This document shows, in pieces, positions 15,345 through 23,696 of a stretch of DNA of 64,000 bases (positions within the stretch are counted from its first letter, which is position 1; the number at the start of each line of letters is the position of its first letter). A program made the translations under genes and the position numbers. Under the pieces are notes generated by a model. It had not been told where the DNA came from, searched no databases, and worked only from the letters and a program-made list of their open reading frames with translations. Source of the DNA: Bdellovibrio svalbardensis (GTDB lineage Bacteria > Bdellovibrionota > Bdellovibrionia > Bdellovibrionales > Bdellovibrionaceae); the NCBI RefSeq assembly GCF_029531655.1, contig NZ_JANRMI010000001.1, positions 434,001 to 498,000 on the forward strand, in the 5' to 3' direction.

Positions 15345-15842
15345 ATGCAATCGCAAATCAATAACTTCAGAACAGAAAACGTGTTTTCCATCAACTCCGA
15401 AGAAGAGTTTGTTCAGGCTTTCCGAACGCGTGATCAAAATAAACTGGTTCTTCCCGAAAAACTGAAGTTTCCGTTAAACGTTCGTTCTTACTTTACCTGG
15501 AAAGAGCCCTCTGGAGTTTATACTTATTTGGTGTTTAAAGCACCGAACTGGGATCTTCCGCGAGGAGTGGCTTTTAAGCGCACCGCCTCGACGGTTGAAC
15601 CCGTCGGAGGACTTTGTGGCTGGTGCAACTCCTATGGAACTTCCGATGATATCGGCCTGCTTTCTGTTGCGATGAGTGCCAATGTCAGCAACTCGTATCT
15701 GATCTGTCAGGATTTGCGCTGTATCGAAAAGATTGAAGAGAACACGATGCTTGCAGGAAAGAATCCGGAAAAGTACATTGCGGATCTTTACTATAAGATT
15801 GGAAAACTTTTCGAGAATATCAGCGGCTACAAACAGGAATAG
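15345..15842 (+). CDS. FBP_C-type treble-clef zinc-finger protein
   Basis: This 165-residue protein has a helical N-terminal part and a C-terminal four-cysteine zinc site: LCGWCNSYG (about residues 88-96) and YLICQDLRC (about residues 120-128). That spacing and the WC-N-S signature resemble the C-terminal domain of FusB/FBP proteins, which bind elongation factor G and rescue it from fusidic acid. Whether this one binds EF-G is inference. AGGAGAAAATTCC-like context upstream gives a GGGGAGA ribosome-binding site. It is alone and convergent with the next gene. Confidence 0.72.
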   Translation: MQSQINNFRTENVFSINSEEEFVQAFRTRDQNKLVLPEKLKFPLNVRSYFTWKEPSGVYTYLVFKAPNWDLPRGVAFKRTASTVEPVGGLCGWCNSYGTSDDIGLLSVAMSANVSNSYLICQDLRCIEKIEENTMLAGKNPEKYIADLYYKIGKLFENISGYKQE

Positions 15843-15860
15843 CTGGCAGATCCAGGGTGT

Positions 15861-16625
15861 TCATTTTGAAGATGGTGGTTTCGAAGCCTCAGTGAGGTAA
15901 CGTTCCCTGATGCTCTCATGAATCTTCTTTTCTTTTACAATCTGCCAGGCTCTTTGCAGTTTCGTGACAGTGCTTTTTGGGGTTTTGAGGTTGGCAACCA
16001 GATAGGCATTGCCGGAAATCTGAGGCAGGGGAAATGCCATTTCAAAACTATCAGGTGAATAGTTGCATTGTTTGACCTGGCTCCAGAAGGTGACCTCGTC
16101 CAGTGCGATAAGATCGACATGTCCTCCATTCAGCATGCCAACCAACTGTTCATCTCTACTTACCCGGTAGAAATTTTCACTTCGTACGCCATGTTCCAAT
16201 AGATAACGATGGGTCACCACTCCTTCCATTGTTCCAAGATAGTATTTGTTTAAGTCAGCCAATGAGTGGACGACGATATTGCTTCGTTTTTTGAGCTTCC
16301 AAATCTTAATTCGCGTAGGGGTGATATCAGCAATCCATTGATACTTTTTTTCTCGATCTGCAGTTCTGGAAAGAGAGAAAAACAGGACGCTGTCTTTTTT
16401 GGAAGCCAATTCGTGTTCAGCGCGGGACCAGGGAAGAATGGAAATGGTCGCTGTGATTTGAGCTTCCTTGAGGATCTCTCGGACAATGTCGGCAGAAATA
16501 CCTTCCACTCTATTAGGTCCTTGAGACTGATAGGGCGGATATTCCGTAGTATATATCTGCAAGCTTTCCCCGCCTTGCACCATTTGGTGAAGCAGCAGGA
16601 TAGCAAGAAACAGCATAAGTTTCAT
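15861..16625 (-). CDS. periplasmic solute-binding-like protein (SBP_bac_3 type)
   Basis: This 254-residue protein has a signal peptide (residues 1-18) and the layout of family 3 solute-binding proteins: LQIYTTEYPPYQ at the start, VEGISADIVREILKEA, then LPWSRAEHEL and LNGGHVDLIALDE. The usual amino-acid-binding Arg is not obvious. No ABC permease or ATPase gene is nearby, so it may be an orphan sensor or scavenging protein as is common in this group. The downstream tail is Lys/Pro-rich. Confidence 0.8.
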   Translation of the reverse strand: MKLMLFLAILLLHQMVQGGESLQIYTTEYPPYQSQGPNRVEGISADIVREILKEAQITATISILPWSRAEHELASKKDSVLFFSLSRTADREKKYQWIADITPTRIKIWKLKKRSNIVVHSLADLNKYYLGTMEGVVTHRYLLEHGVRSENFYRVSRDEQLVGMLNGGHVDLIALDEVTFWSQVKQCNYSPDSFEMAFPLPQISGNAYLVANLKTPKSTVTKLQRAWQIVKEKKIHESIRERYLTEASKPPSSK

Positions 16626-16783
16626 AACGCATCCTAGAGCTGGTTAGCGGTAAAATAGATTGGCTCAATTGTACCAAATCTTATTTTATCACTCGGCTCT
16701 GTGGATGAGATCTAACTTTAGTCTCAAAATTTCGCGAGTCATTCTGGCATTGAACACAAAAGCTCTGCATAAATTGGCTTTTG

Positions 16784-17392
16784 CTAGAATTCCACCACCA
16801 TCAGTTCATGACGGTCATCCACTTTCAGGCAAGCCATTCCTGCGTTCTTGGCGGCTTCGATGCCTAAGGCGGCATCCTCAAAAACTAAACAATCTTCGGG
16901 GCGGACATTGAGCAATTCAGCCGCACGTAAAAAACAGTCTGGAGCGGGTTTGCCGTGGACATAGTCTTCCGCGCAAACAAGGTGATCAAAATACTTTGTT
17001 AAGCCTAGGTGTGAAAGGGTCGTCTCAACGGGTTTGTGGCGGCTGCCTGTGACGATCGCCATGGGAATCTTGCCGTGATAGTGTTTGATGATTTCCACAA
17101 CCGAGACGATCTCTTTCACTTCATGGACCGAAGCGAAATAGTTGACCTCTTTAGCTTTTAAAAACTCATCAACGGGAATATCTACTTTGTGCAGTTCGTT
17201 GAGCATTTGCACGATCATGCGTGTGGGGCGACCCGCCCATGCCAGATGTTGCTCGCGGCTCAAGGTCAGATTGTAAATGGAAAGACCGTGATTCCAGGCT
17301 GCAAGATGAACACCCATGGTATCAGCAACGGTGCCATCAAAATCGAAAAGAAGAGCCTTGAATTCGCGACTAGGGTAATACTTGTTTAACAT
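16784..17392 (-). CDS. HAD family hydrolase, beta-phosphoglucomutase-like
   Basis: This 202-residue protein has the four HAD motifs: LLFDFDGTVADT (about residue 15, nucleophile and acid/base Asp), IVTGSRHKP (about 114, motif II), GKPAPDCFLRAA (about 147, motif III Lys) and VFEDAALGIEAAKNAG (about 170, motif IV). A helical cap follows motif I as in subfamily IA phosphatases and beta-phosphoglucomutase. Substrate unknown. It stands alone; no operon partner is evident. Confidence 0.88.
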   Translation of the reverse strand: MLNKYYPSREFKALLFDFDGTVADTMGVHLAAWNHGLSIYNLTLSREQHLAWAGRPTRMIVQMLNELHKVDIPVDEFLKAKEVNYFASVHEVKEIVSVVEIIKHYHGKIPMAIVTGSRHKPVETTLSHLGLTKYFDHLVCAEDYVHGKPAPDCFLRAAELLNVRPEDCLVFEDAALGIEAAKNAGMACLKVDDRHELMVVEF

Positions 17393-17607
17393 CTTTAAGA
17401 TCCCTCAAGGGAAAATACATTGGTGCAATCTGAATCCACCAATAACTACCTCATAGATCAACTTGTGTCCACTCAAGCGACCTGAATTCTAGTCGATGGC
17501 TTGGGTACGGTCACACCTGCTTTCGGCGCCGGTGTTGCGTTTGGTCATGAGAGGAGCCAATAAAATAAAGATTTGAGCTAAGGTTACTTCGAGATCAGAA
17601 AATCAGG

Positions 17608-18201
17608 TCAGCGCTTCCTCATCTCTTCAAGCACGCCCTGAATGGTAATCAGGCCGTGGGCGATCTTGAGCATGAATGATGAAGAAGTAGGGATGTAGTG
17701 AAAGTTTGGATGCTGCTCCCAAACTTTCTTTAACTTTTCGTCAAGCAGAGTGGCGGCTCGCGAATCCTCGGAGCGGTAGGGGTTGTTACTTTCAATGTCT
17801 TCATTGACCGAGGCTGCTGTTTGAAAAAATATAACAGCATCATAGCGGGCGATTTCTTTCTCGAGACTGGATCCGATGCTTTCAAAAAAGCTGTTTTCGT
17901 CTTCCGGCCAGTAAGCCAGGCCGTCGAGGGCGCCACGGTCACAGACCAGCAACCGGTCTGAATACAGATTGTGATAGATATCCTCCAGATTGATTTGCAT
18001 TTTATAGATAGAGCACTGCAGGAGCTTCATTCTTTCCGGGGTTCTTTCGCGATTGAGTCCGCGTGAAAATAAAGTTGTCGCTGCTTCAGGGATGATCTTT
18101 ACTTCAGTTCTTAATTCCCTTTGGAAGAGATCTAGCGCCGTCGTTTTTCCGCCGCCGGGGCCACCAGTTATAACAATCTTGAAGTGATTATTTTTCTTCA
18201 T
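17608..18201 (-). CDS. P-loop ATPase, AAA_28-type kinase-like protein
   Basis: This 197-residue protein begins with the Walker A motif ITGGPGGGKTTALDLF (about residues 11-26), and LLVCDRGALDGLAYWP near residue 90 serves as the Walker B region. IIPEAATTLFSRG after Walker A is typical of AAA_28 proteins, which resemble small nucleotide or nicotinamide-riboside kinases. The actual substrate is unknown. No operon partner is seen on either side; the 17393-17607 and 18202-18404 gaps contain no supported feature. Confidence 0.82.
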   Translation of the reverse strand: MKKNNHFKIVITGGPGGGKTTALDLFQRELRTEVKIIPEAATTLFSRGLNRERTPERMKLLQCSIYKMQINLEDIYHNLYSDRLLVCDRGALDGLAYWPEDENSFFESIGSSLEKEIARYDAVIFFQTAASVNEDIESNNPYRSEDSRAATLLDEKLKKVWEQHPNFHYIPTSSSFMLKIAHGLITIQGVLEEMRKR

Positions 18202-18404
18202 AAGTGGTCGTTCTCCTAAGTCCGCTAGCAGACCCCTTAAGGATACCTGCGTAGGGAAAAGGCGTGTACCAAGAAGGTTCGGTTTTGTGTTTGGGCAAGG
18301 AGCCCAAGGGGCCCAATTTTTTAGGAGCCAAAGAGACAGAGTTTTAGCTGCCTTTTTATTCGATTTGGTATTTAATAGTCAGTCATAAAACAAAGAGGTT
18401 TTCT

Positions 18405-18938
18405 GTGCTTGGGATCATTGGCTTGGTTGTTCTAGCTCTTGTGGTAATTTTTGTGATCTTCATTTCAACTCGTCCTAGCAGTTTTAAATATGAACGCAGT
18501 GACCTTATCAATGCTTCGGCCGACAAGATCTTCCCTTACCTTATTAACTTCAAGCTGGCTGGGCAGTGGTCTCCTTATGAGCAAATGGACCCGAAGATGA
18601 AGAAAAATTATGGCAGTGTCGACGGTCAGGTGGGCTCTTGGATGAGCTTCGATGGAAACAAGGATGCGGGCACGGGTAATCTTGAGATACTGCAGATTGT
18701 GCCTAATGAGTCGGTGCAAATTAAACTTCAGATGCTGAAACCTTTTGAAGCGAATAATTTGGTTGAATACAAACTGACACCTGAGGGTTCTGGGACTCGA
18801 TTTACCTGGACTATGTCAGGACAAAATCAATTTCTTGGAAAAATGATCACGGTCTTTATCGATTGTGACAAGATGTTGGGTGATCAATTCCTAAAAGGGA
18901 TCAGCAACTTAAAAAATATTGTCGAAAATAATAAGTAA
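18405..18938 (+). CDS. membrane-anchored SRPBCC protein
   Basis: This 177-residue protein has one N-terminal membrane segment (residues 2-22) and a START-like domain: FKYERSDLINASADKIFPYLINFKLA with WSPYEQMDPKMKKNYG, as in polyketide-cyclase/dehydrase proteins. A similar gene occurs at 35600. The GTG start has AAAGAGG 6 bases upstream. The stop overlaps the next start (TAATG), so it is coupled to the metallo-beta-lactamase-fold gene. Confidence 0.84.
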   Translation: MLGIIGLVVLALVVIFVIFISTRPSSFKYERSDLINASADKIFPYLINFKLAGQWSPYEQMDPKMKKNYGSVDGQVGSWMSFDGNKDAGTGNLEILQIVPNESVQIKLQMLKPFEANNLVEYKLTPEGSGTRFTWTMSGQNQFLGKMITVFIDCDKMLGDQFLKGISNLKNIVENNK

Positions 18939-20320
18939 TGTCGGCAAATCAAACAGGTCGAAATTTGAAAATCTCCCGTATCCTTCATGCGGGATACGTT
19001 TTTGAGTGCGATCAAACGCAGATCGCCTTTGATACAATATTTGAAAACCCATTCAGCAGGAACTGCCACGCGTTTCCGAACGTTCGATTTGATCACGAGC
19101 AAATCAGAAACCTGAAGCTGGATGCGGTCTTTATTTCTCATTTTCACGATGATCACTGCTCTTTCGAAAGCTTGGACTTCTTGGATCGTAAAACTCCGAT
19201 CTACGTCTATTGTCTGTTTGAGGAGCTCTTTGCTTTGATTAAAGAGCTGGGATTTGTAAACGTCCATCCCTTGCAAATCGATGTTCCCGTTGTTGTGGGC
19301 GCCATTGAAATTATCCCACGCAGAGCTTTGGATTCCGATGTCGATTCGATGTTTCAAATTAAAGCTGCGGGCCTGAATGTCCTGAACGTGGTTGATTCGT
19401 GGATCGACTATTCGACACTGGATGAACTTGCGCGGATGGGGCCTTGGGATATGGTGATGTGGCCGTTCCAAACAATGCGCGAGATTGAAGTGATTGCACC
19501 GTCTCGGGCCACGGCTGCAACCGGAGAGCTTCCGGTGGAGTGGGTTGAACAGCTCACAAAACTAAAACCTAGATATATCGTACCAAGCTCTTGTCAGTTC
19601 GTTTTGGAAGACTGGTCTTGGTACAATCAGGCTTTCTTTCCAATATCCTATCGTCAGTTTCAGAAAGAAATTGAATCCGCCTTGCCGGATTCACAGGTCG
19701 TTAGATTAAATCCCTCGGTCTCTGTGACTTTGGATCAAGGGTCTCTTCAGCAATCATCGCCGTTGCCTTGGGTTCTGCCTGTCGGAGATCAGGATGTGGA
19801 TTATGATTACAGACCTGAGCTGCCGCCGCCGCGAACAGCAGAGATCGCTCAACATTTCGAACCACTGACGGCACAACAAACAGAAAGAGTTTACGAATAT
19901 TGCCGGGTTGGATTGATTGAAAAATATCAGTTGATGGATCCACCTGCTGATATGTACTTTGAAAAGCCAAGGATGTGGCAGTTGTCTGTTTATGACCATA
20001 AGGGCGAGGTCAGGATTTTCCGCTATCGATTGGATGGTTCTAGTATTGAAGCTCTTGCAGATACACAAGACCCTTTATCTTGGACAACCGAAGTTCCTAT
20101 TTCTAAACTCTATGCCGCTTTAGAGCTCGGGGAGTCTCTGACTTCGATGTATATGCGAATTAACGATATGGTCTTTGCGCCAGAGATCGAAAAAGAAATT
20201 CAGGACGCTGATATTGTCGATGATCCGTTAATACGCTGCCTGTTCAATGGATTTTTTGGATCCTATCAGATCGCGCAGCTAAAACGAATCAAGGCGCGGG
20301 AGCACGCAGAGAAGTTCTGA
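18938..20320 (+). CDS. metallo-beta-lactamase fold hydrolase
   Basis: This 460-residue protein has the metal-binding signature ISHFHDDHCSFES near residue 67 (H-x-H-x-D-H) and ARMGPWDMVMWPFQ in the middle. The C-terminal 190 residues are extra and not recognised. The substrate is unknown; the length suggests a two-domain enzyme rather than a simple hydrolase. It is coupled to the upstream SRPBCC gene by TAATG. The last 32 bases overlap the 3' end of the convergent NADAR gene. Confidence 0.8.
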   Translation: MSANQTGRNLKISRILHAGYVFECDQTQIAFDTIFENPFSRNCHAFPNVRFDHEQIRNLKLDAVFISHFHDDHCSFESLDFLDRKTPIYVYCLFEELFALIKELGFVNVHPLQIDVPVVVGAIEIIPRRALDSDVDSMFQIKAAGLNVLNVVDSWIDYSTLDELARMGPWDMVMWPFQTMREIEVIAPSRATAATGELPVEWVEQLTKLKPRYIVPSSCQFVLEDWSWYNQAFFPISYRQFQKEIESALPDSQVVRLNPSVSVTLDQGSLQQSSPLPWVLPVGDQDVDYDYRPELPPPRTAEIAQHFEPLTAQQTERVYEYCRVGLIEKYQLMDPPADMYFEKPRMWQLSVYDHKGEVRIFRYRLDGSSIEALADTQDPLSWTTEVPISKLYAALELGESLTSMYMRINDMVFAPEIEKEIQDADIVDDPLIRCLFNGFFGSYQIAQLKRIKAREHAEKF

Positions 20321-20864
20321 TCTTTTCCAGCAAAAGACCTAGCTTGTTTTTGCCAGTTCGATCTCCGCAATCACCCCAGTAGCAATCATTTTTGGTATGC
20401 TCGTAAATTCGCGCAGTCCCCGTAGAAAGCAATAAGTTCTGCAAATCCGGATAGCGCGAAAATTTATCCACGACCGCTTTTTCCATGAATTCATCTTTGC
20501 GCTGTTCCCAGTCCGCACGTTTTTCAATATTCTTGTCGCGTCCGCGCAGGGCCGCCTCATAAGGCGTTGGCGCTTCCTTCACCCAGGCCATGAGCTCTTT
20601 CTTCTCGTACTTGTGAGCTTGATAATAGTGCTCGCTCGTCGCCCACCATTCATCATCGACGAAAACCGGGAAGAGGGCAAAGTTAGAAAATTCTCCGTAA
20701 GGATCTTTGGTGGAGTAGAAATCCAAAATCGCTTCTTGATAGGGGACGGCGGCTGTCTTGGGGAATTGCTCGTAATGGCGGGCCCCAGGATGTGCGCACG
20801 CGACTTCACATGAGAAAACTAAAAGAAGTAAAAAGAAGCGATATCTCTGCAGGAAATTCGTCAT
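20289..20864 (-). CDS. NADAR (YbiA-like) family protein with signal peptide
   Basis: This 191-residue protein has the NADAR pattern FSNFALFPVFVDDEWWATSEHYYQAHKY (longer than one motif; key residues are the FSNF and the SEHYYQ-KY block) and later ARIYEHTKNDCYWGDCGD and GKNKLG. NADAR proteins act as ADP-ribosyl glycosidases or N-glycosidases on riboflavin intermediates, and are normally cytoplasmic. Here residues 1-24 form a signal peptide (RFFLLLLVFSCEVACA), which implies export. The 3' end overlaps the preceding convergent gene by 32 bases. GAAATAACTGGCTC-like sequence upstream has no strong ribosome-binding site. Confidence 0.84.
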   Translation of the reverse strand: MTNFLQRYRFFLLLLVFSCEVACAHPGARHYEQFPKTAAVPYQEAILDFYSTKDPYGEFSNFALFPVFVDDEWWATSEHYYQAHKYEKKELMAWVKEAPTPYEAALRGRDKNIEKRADWEQRKDEFMEKAVVDKFSRYPDLQNLLLSTGTARIYEHTKNDCYWGDCGDRTGKNKLGLLLEKIRTSLRAPAP

Positions 20865-20936
20865 GAGCCAGTTATTTCAAAAACAATGGGAAAGCTCAAT
20901 GAAAATAGAATTCTTTGGTGATCTGCGCTGTCGCAA

Positions 20937-20950
20937 GCCCCGCACGGGGC
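20937..20950 (-). terminator. short GC-rich hairpin between secreted-protein genes
   Basis: GCCCC and GGGGC pair around a 4-base loop in the gap between the NlpC-like gene and the NADAR gene. There is no T-run, so the role is uncertain. Confidence 0.3.
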
Positions 20951-20968
20951 CTACTGAAGATTACTGAT

Positions 20969-21616
20969 TTATTTTTTGCGGTAGAAGTGCAAAGAACCTT
21001 GGCCTCTGCGCATTTGTGGCTGAGAGTTAAAGCCCTTGTCGTAGGCCTCAAACATTTCATCTATACTTTGAATTGAGAACTCTTTGGAGTTGGCGCTTTC
21101 TTTTTGGAAGACCATATTGTCACCGATGTAAACAGCACTGTGGCCAACCTCAGTTCCGACGTCGAACCAGACTCTTTTGTGTGTATCCTCGTCAAATTCG
21201 CGGACTTGGGTTTGAAACCAAACCGCTACATAGTCGCCGGCCTTTAGCTCTTCTCTGGAAATCTCGACAAAGTCTCGGGCAATGATTCCAGGAACCTCTG
21301 TATAGAGGAGTTCCCATTTTTCCACGGCTTCGCGAACCCCTTGTTCATAAAGAGCGTTCCAATGACAATTCGGATAGCCTCCATCAGGATAAACTTTCTG
21401 GTCGATGAGCTGCTTCACCTTGGCGACTCGGTCGATGGTGGATTGAGACAACTGATCTATTTTTTGATTGCAGACTTCGGCTGAAATGGAAGGGTTGCAG
21501 CAGTTAATGCCCTTATATTGAAGCTGGTTTTCAGGGGAGCAAAAGAAGCTGGTGGCCCACGCTGGCGCAGTTAGAACTGACAAAGTTATAGACAGTAGGA
21601 CGCGAGAAAAAGCCAT
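20969..21616 (-). CDS. secreted NlpC/P60- or CHAP-like protein
   Basis: This 215-residue protein has a signal peptide (FSRVLLSITLSVLTAPAWA) and a papain-like pattern: a Cys-His at YPNCHWNALYEQG and a later VGHSAVYIGDN that supplies a His, as in NlpC/P60 and CHAP amidases acting on cell-wall peptides. The match is by motif only, and a full fold assignment was not possible. ATG 21616 is preferred over the longer frame (to 21685) because GGAGG lies 7 bases upstream and the signal peptide begins there. Confidence 0.6.
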   Translation of the reverse strand: MAFSRVLLSITLSVLTAPAWATSFFCSPENQLQYKGINCCNPSISAEVCNQKIDQLSQSTIDRVAKVKQLIDQKVYPDGGYPNCHWNALYEQGVREAVEKWELLYTEVPGIIARDFVEISREELKAGDYVAVWFQTQVREFDEDTHKRVWFDVGTEVGHSAVYIGDNMVFQKESANSKEFSIQSIDEMFEAYDKGFNSQPQMRRGQGSLHFYRKK

Positions 21617-21700
21617 GGAGTGCCTCCAAAAACAATAGAGCGAGTTGAGCTTCTGCATTGGAGGATATTGCTGTAATTGTGCCAAGGCTTTTAGAGAATG

Positions 21701-21729
21701 GTCTCCCGCGATTCATAGGCGCGGGAGAC
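21701..21729 (-). terminator. hairpin after the DEAD-box helicase gene
   Basis: GTCTCCCGCG (21701-21710) pairs perfectly with CGCGGGAGAC (21720-21729) just beyond the helicase stop codon. There is no T-run, but the 10-bp GC-rich stem is likely to stop or protect the helicase transcript. Confidence 0.55.
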
Positions 21730-21742
21730 TTTACTTAGACGA

Positions 21743-23104
21743 TTAGCCGCGACGTTTGGGAGCACCTGAAGAGAAGCCACGCTTTGCTGCGGGCTTGGCA
21801 CCGCCCTTAAATGGGGGCTTCGCTGAGGCGCTTGGTTTTCCTTTTCCCAAAGGTTTCGCATCAGCGGCCTTTGCGGATTTCGCTGCAGGTTTTGCGACGA
21901 ATTTTCCAGCAGCTTTTTCTGTTGTTTTACCTTTGCCGGCAGCTTGAGGCTTCACATAAGGTTGTGATGCATATTTAGCGGCATCTCTGACTGCAGGCAT
22001 TTTGCGGCCTTCGATTTGTGCAAGCAAGCGCTCATCACGTTCAGTCACAAGATTGATAACGAGGCCCTTGCGACCGGCACGTGCTGTACGGCCCGCGCGG
22101 TGAAGGTAGTTTTCTTTTTGTTTCGGCAAATGGTAATTGATCACACGGTCTACGTTGTAGATATCCAAACCACGACCCGCAAGATCGGTGGCGACCAAGA
22201 GCTTTACTTTGCCGTCGGCGAATTTTTTAAGATTCTGACGACGATCATTTTTTTCCATTTCGCCGCGATAGATGACAGCTTCATATCCGTTGTCGGCCAG
22301 TTCTTTGGCAAGATTGTCACACTGTTCGCGAGTGTTGGTGAAAAGAATGGTTCCGCCTTCGACGGGTTCGGCCAAAATCTTTTCCAGCAAAGGCCAACGT
22401 TTACCGTCTTTGACAATGCGGTTGGATGTTTTCAAAGATTGCACAACTTTACCGCTGCCAGAACTTCTGAAGATCTCTGCAGAGGCAAAAAGGTTATTGA
22501 TCAAATCCTGAACGGCTGTTGAAACCGTTGCAGAGAACAAAGCCATCTGCACGTCCTTAGGACAGGCATAATAAACTTTATTGGAATCAGGCAAGAATCC
22601 TTGATCCATCATCTGATCGGCTTCGTCAAAAACCAACATACGCACGTCTGTAAGATTGATCAGATCGCGATCCATCAATTGAGTCAAACGACCTGGAGTA
22701 GCAAGCAAGATTTCAAATGCACCCGAAGTATTTCGGCGCGCTTGTTCCATCGCCATACCACCCAAAGCAGGGCGAACACGCAGGCGAGTATCATGGGTCA
22801 ATGTTTTAAAAACTTTAGAAACCTGTTCGCCTAGCTCTCTAGTCGGAACCATGACGATTGCGCGAGGTGAAGCCTCCGCAGTCACTGGTGTGCCCTCATC
22901 TTCGAGAGTTTTTAACATGTGCAAAAGAGGAAGAGCATAGGCCAAGGTTTTACCGCTGCCGGTTTCAGAAACTCCAACGACAGATTGTCCTGCCATCATC
23001 AATGGAATGGTGTTGTTCTGAATTTCAGTGGGTTTGACGATGCGCTGGGCTTTCAGAGTTTTAAAAAGTGATGCCAGTAAACCAAAGTCAGAAAATGTGC
23101 TCAT
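21743..23104 (-). CDS. DEAD-box RNA helicase
   Basis: This 453-residue enzyme unwinds RNA with ATP. Seen in order: Q motif (IVKPTEIQ, about residue 20), Walker A SETGSGKT (about 44), PTRELGEQV, LVFDEADQM (about 156), LFSATVS, and in the second domain IYRGEMEKNDRR, LLVATDLAGRGLDI and HRAGRTARAGR. The last 70 residues are a Lys/Ala/Pro-rich basic tail that probably binds RNA. It resembles RhlE/RhlB-type bacterial helicases, likely in ribosome assembly or RNA decay. AAGGACCC precedes the ATG. It stands alone. Confidence 0.93.
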   Translation of the reverse strand: MSTFSDFGLLASLFKTLKAQRIVKPTEIQNNTIPLMMAGQSVVGVSETGSGKTLAYALPLLHMLKTLEDEGTPVTAEASPRAIVMVPTRELGEQVSKVFKTLTHDTRLRVRPALGGMAMEQARRNTSGAFEILLATPGRLTQLMDRDLINLTDVRMLVFDEADQMMDQGFLPDSNKVYYACPKDVQMALFSATVSTAVQDLINNLFASAEIFRSSGSGKVVQSLKTSNRIVKDGKRWPLLEKILAEPVEGGTILFTNTREQCDNLAKELADNGYEAVIYRGEMEKNDRRQNLKKFADGKVKLLVATDLAGRGLDIYNVDRVINYHLPKQKENYLHRAGRTARAGRKGLVINLVTERDERLLAQIEGRKMPAVRDAAKYASQPYVKPQAAGKGKTTEKAAGKFVAKPAAKSAKAADAKPLGKGKPSASAKPPFKGGAKPAAKRGFSSGAPKRRG

Positions 23105-23235
23105 GGGAAGGGTCCTTACTCAATGAAATCAAAGATCTGGGCACTCTATCTTTCATTCGGTAGATGCCCTACAAAAATCGCCTTAAAGGCCTAATATATT
23201 TGGATTATTTAAAAAAATTACCAGCTCGTAGGCCA

Positions 23236-23267
23236 AAATAAAAAGCCAACCCCTGGGGATTGGCTTT
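23236..23267 (-). terminator. intrinsic terminator of the yjdM gene
   Basis: On the minus strand AAAGCCAA and TTGGCTTT form an 8-bp stem around a GC-rich centre, followed by TTATTTT. It lies 26 bases after the yjdM stop codon. Confidence 0.75.
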
Positions 23268-23292
23268 ATTGTTTAGATTCTGAGGCTAAGTT

Positions 23293-23649
23293 CTATGCTT
23301 TGCGTACGAACTCAGACTTCAAATTAATAGCGCCGATACCGTCGATTTTGCAGGCGATATCATGTCCGTCTCCGGCATCAGTAAGGCGAATATTCTTAAC
23401 TTTCGTTCCGACTTTAACTGCGGAAGAAGAGCCTTTAATGCGAAGTTCTTTAATGACAGTCACTGAGTCGCCATCATTCAAGACGTTGCCGTTAGCATCG
23501 CGCACGAGATTGTCTTGGGGAGCTTCGACGGGTTGCTCAGAAGAAGCGAGAGCGCTCCATTCGTGGCTACACTCAGGACAAATCCAGAGGTTGCCGTCAG
23601 AGTAAATATTTTCGGAATTACATTTTGGACAATGAGTTGGATCTTGCAT
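23293..23649 (-). CDS. yjdM: YjdM/PhnA family zinc-ribbon protein
   Basis: This 118-residue protein has an N-terminal zinc ribbon ([21 protein letters not shown], two C-x2-C pairs) followed by the conserved PhnA/YjdM domain with [25 protein letters not shown] and [12 protein letters not shown]. The family was once linked to alkylphosphonate use, but no phn gene is nearby, and its role remains unclear. A good intrinsic terminator follows at 23236-23267. Confidence 0.93.
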   Translation of the reverse strand: MQDPTHCPKCNSENIYSDGNLWICPECSHEWSALASSEQPVEAPQDNLVRDANGNVLNDGDSVTVIKELRIKGSSSAVKVGTKVKNIRLTDAGDGHDIACKIDGIGAINLKSEFVRKA

Positions 23650-23696
23650 GGGCCGATCTTATTCGACGCGGGCCCTTTTTACCAAGAAAATCGAAG

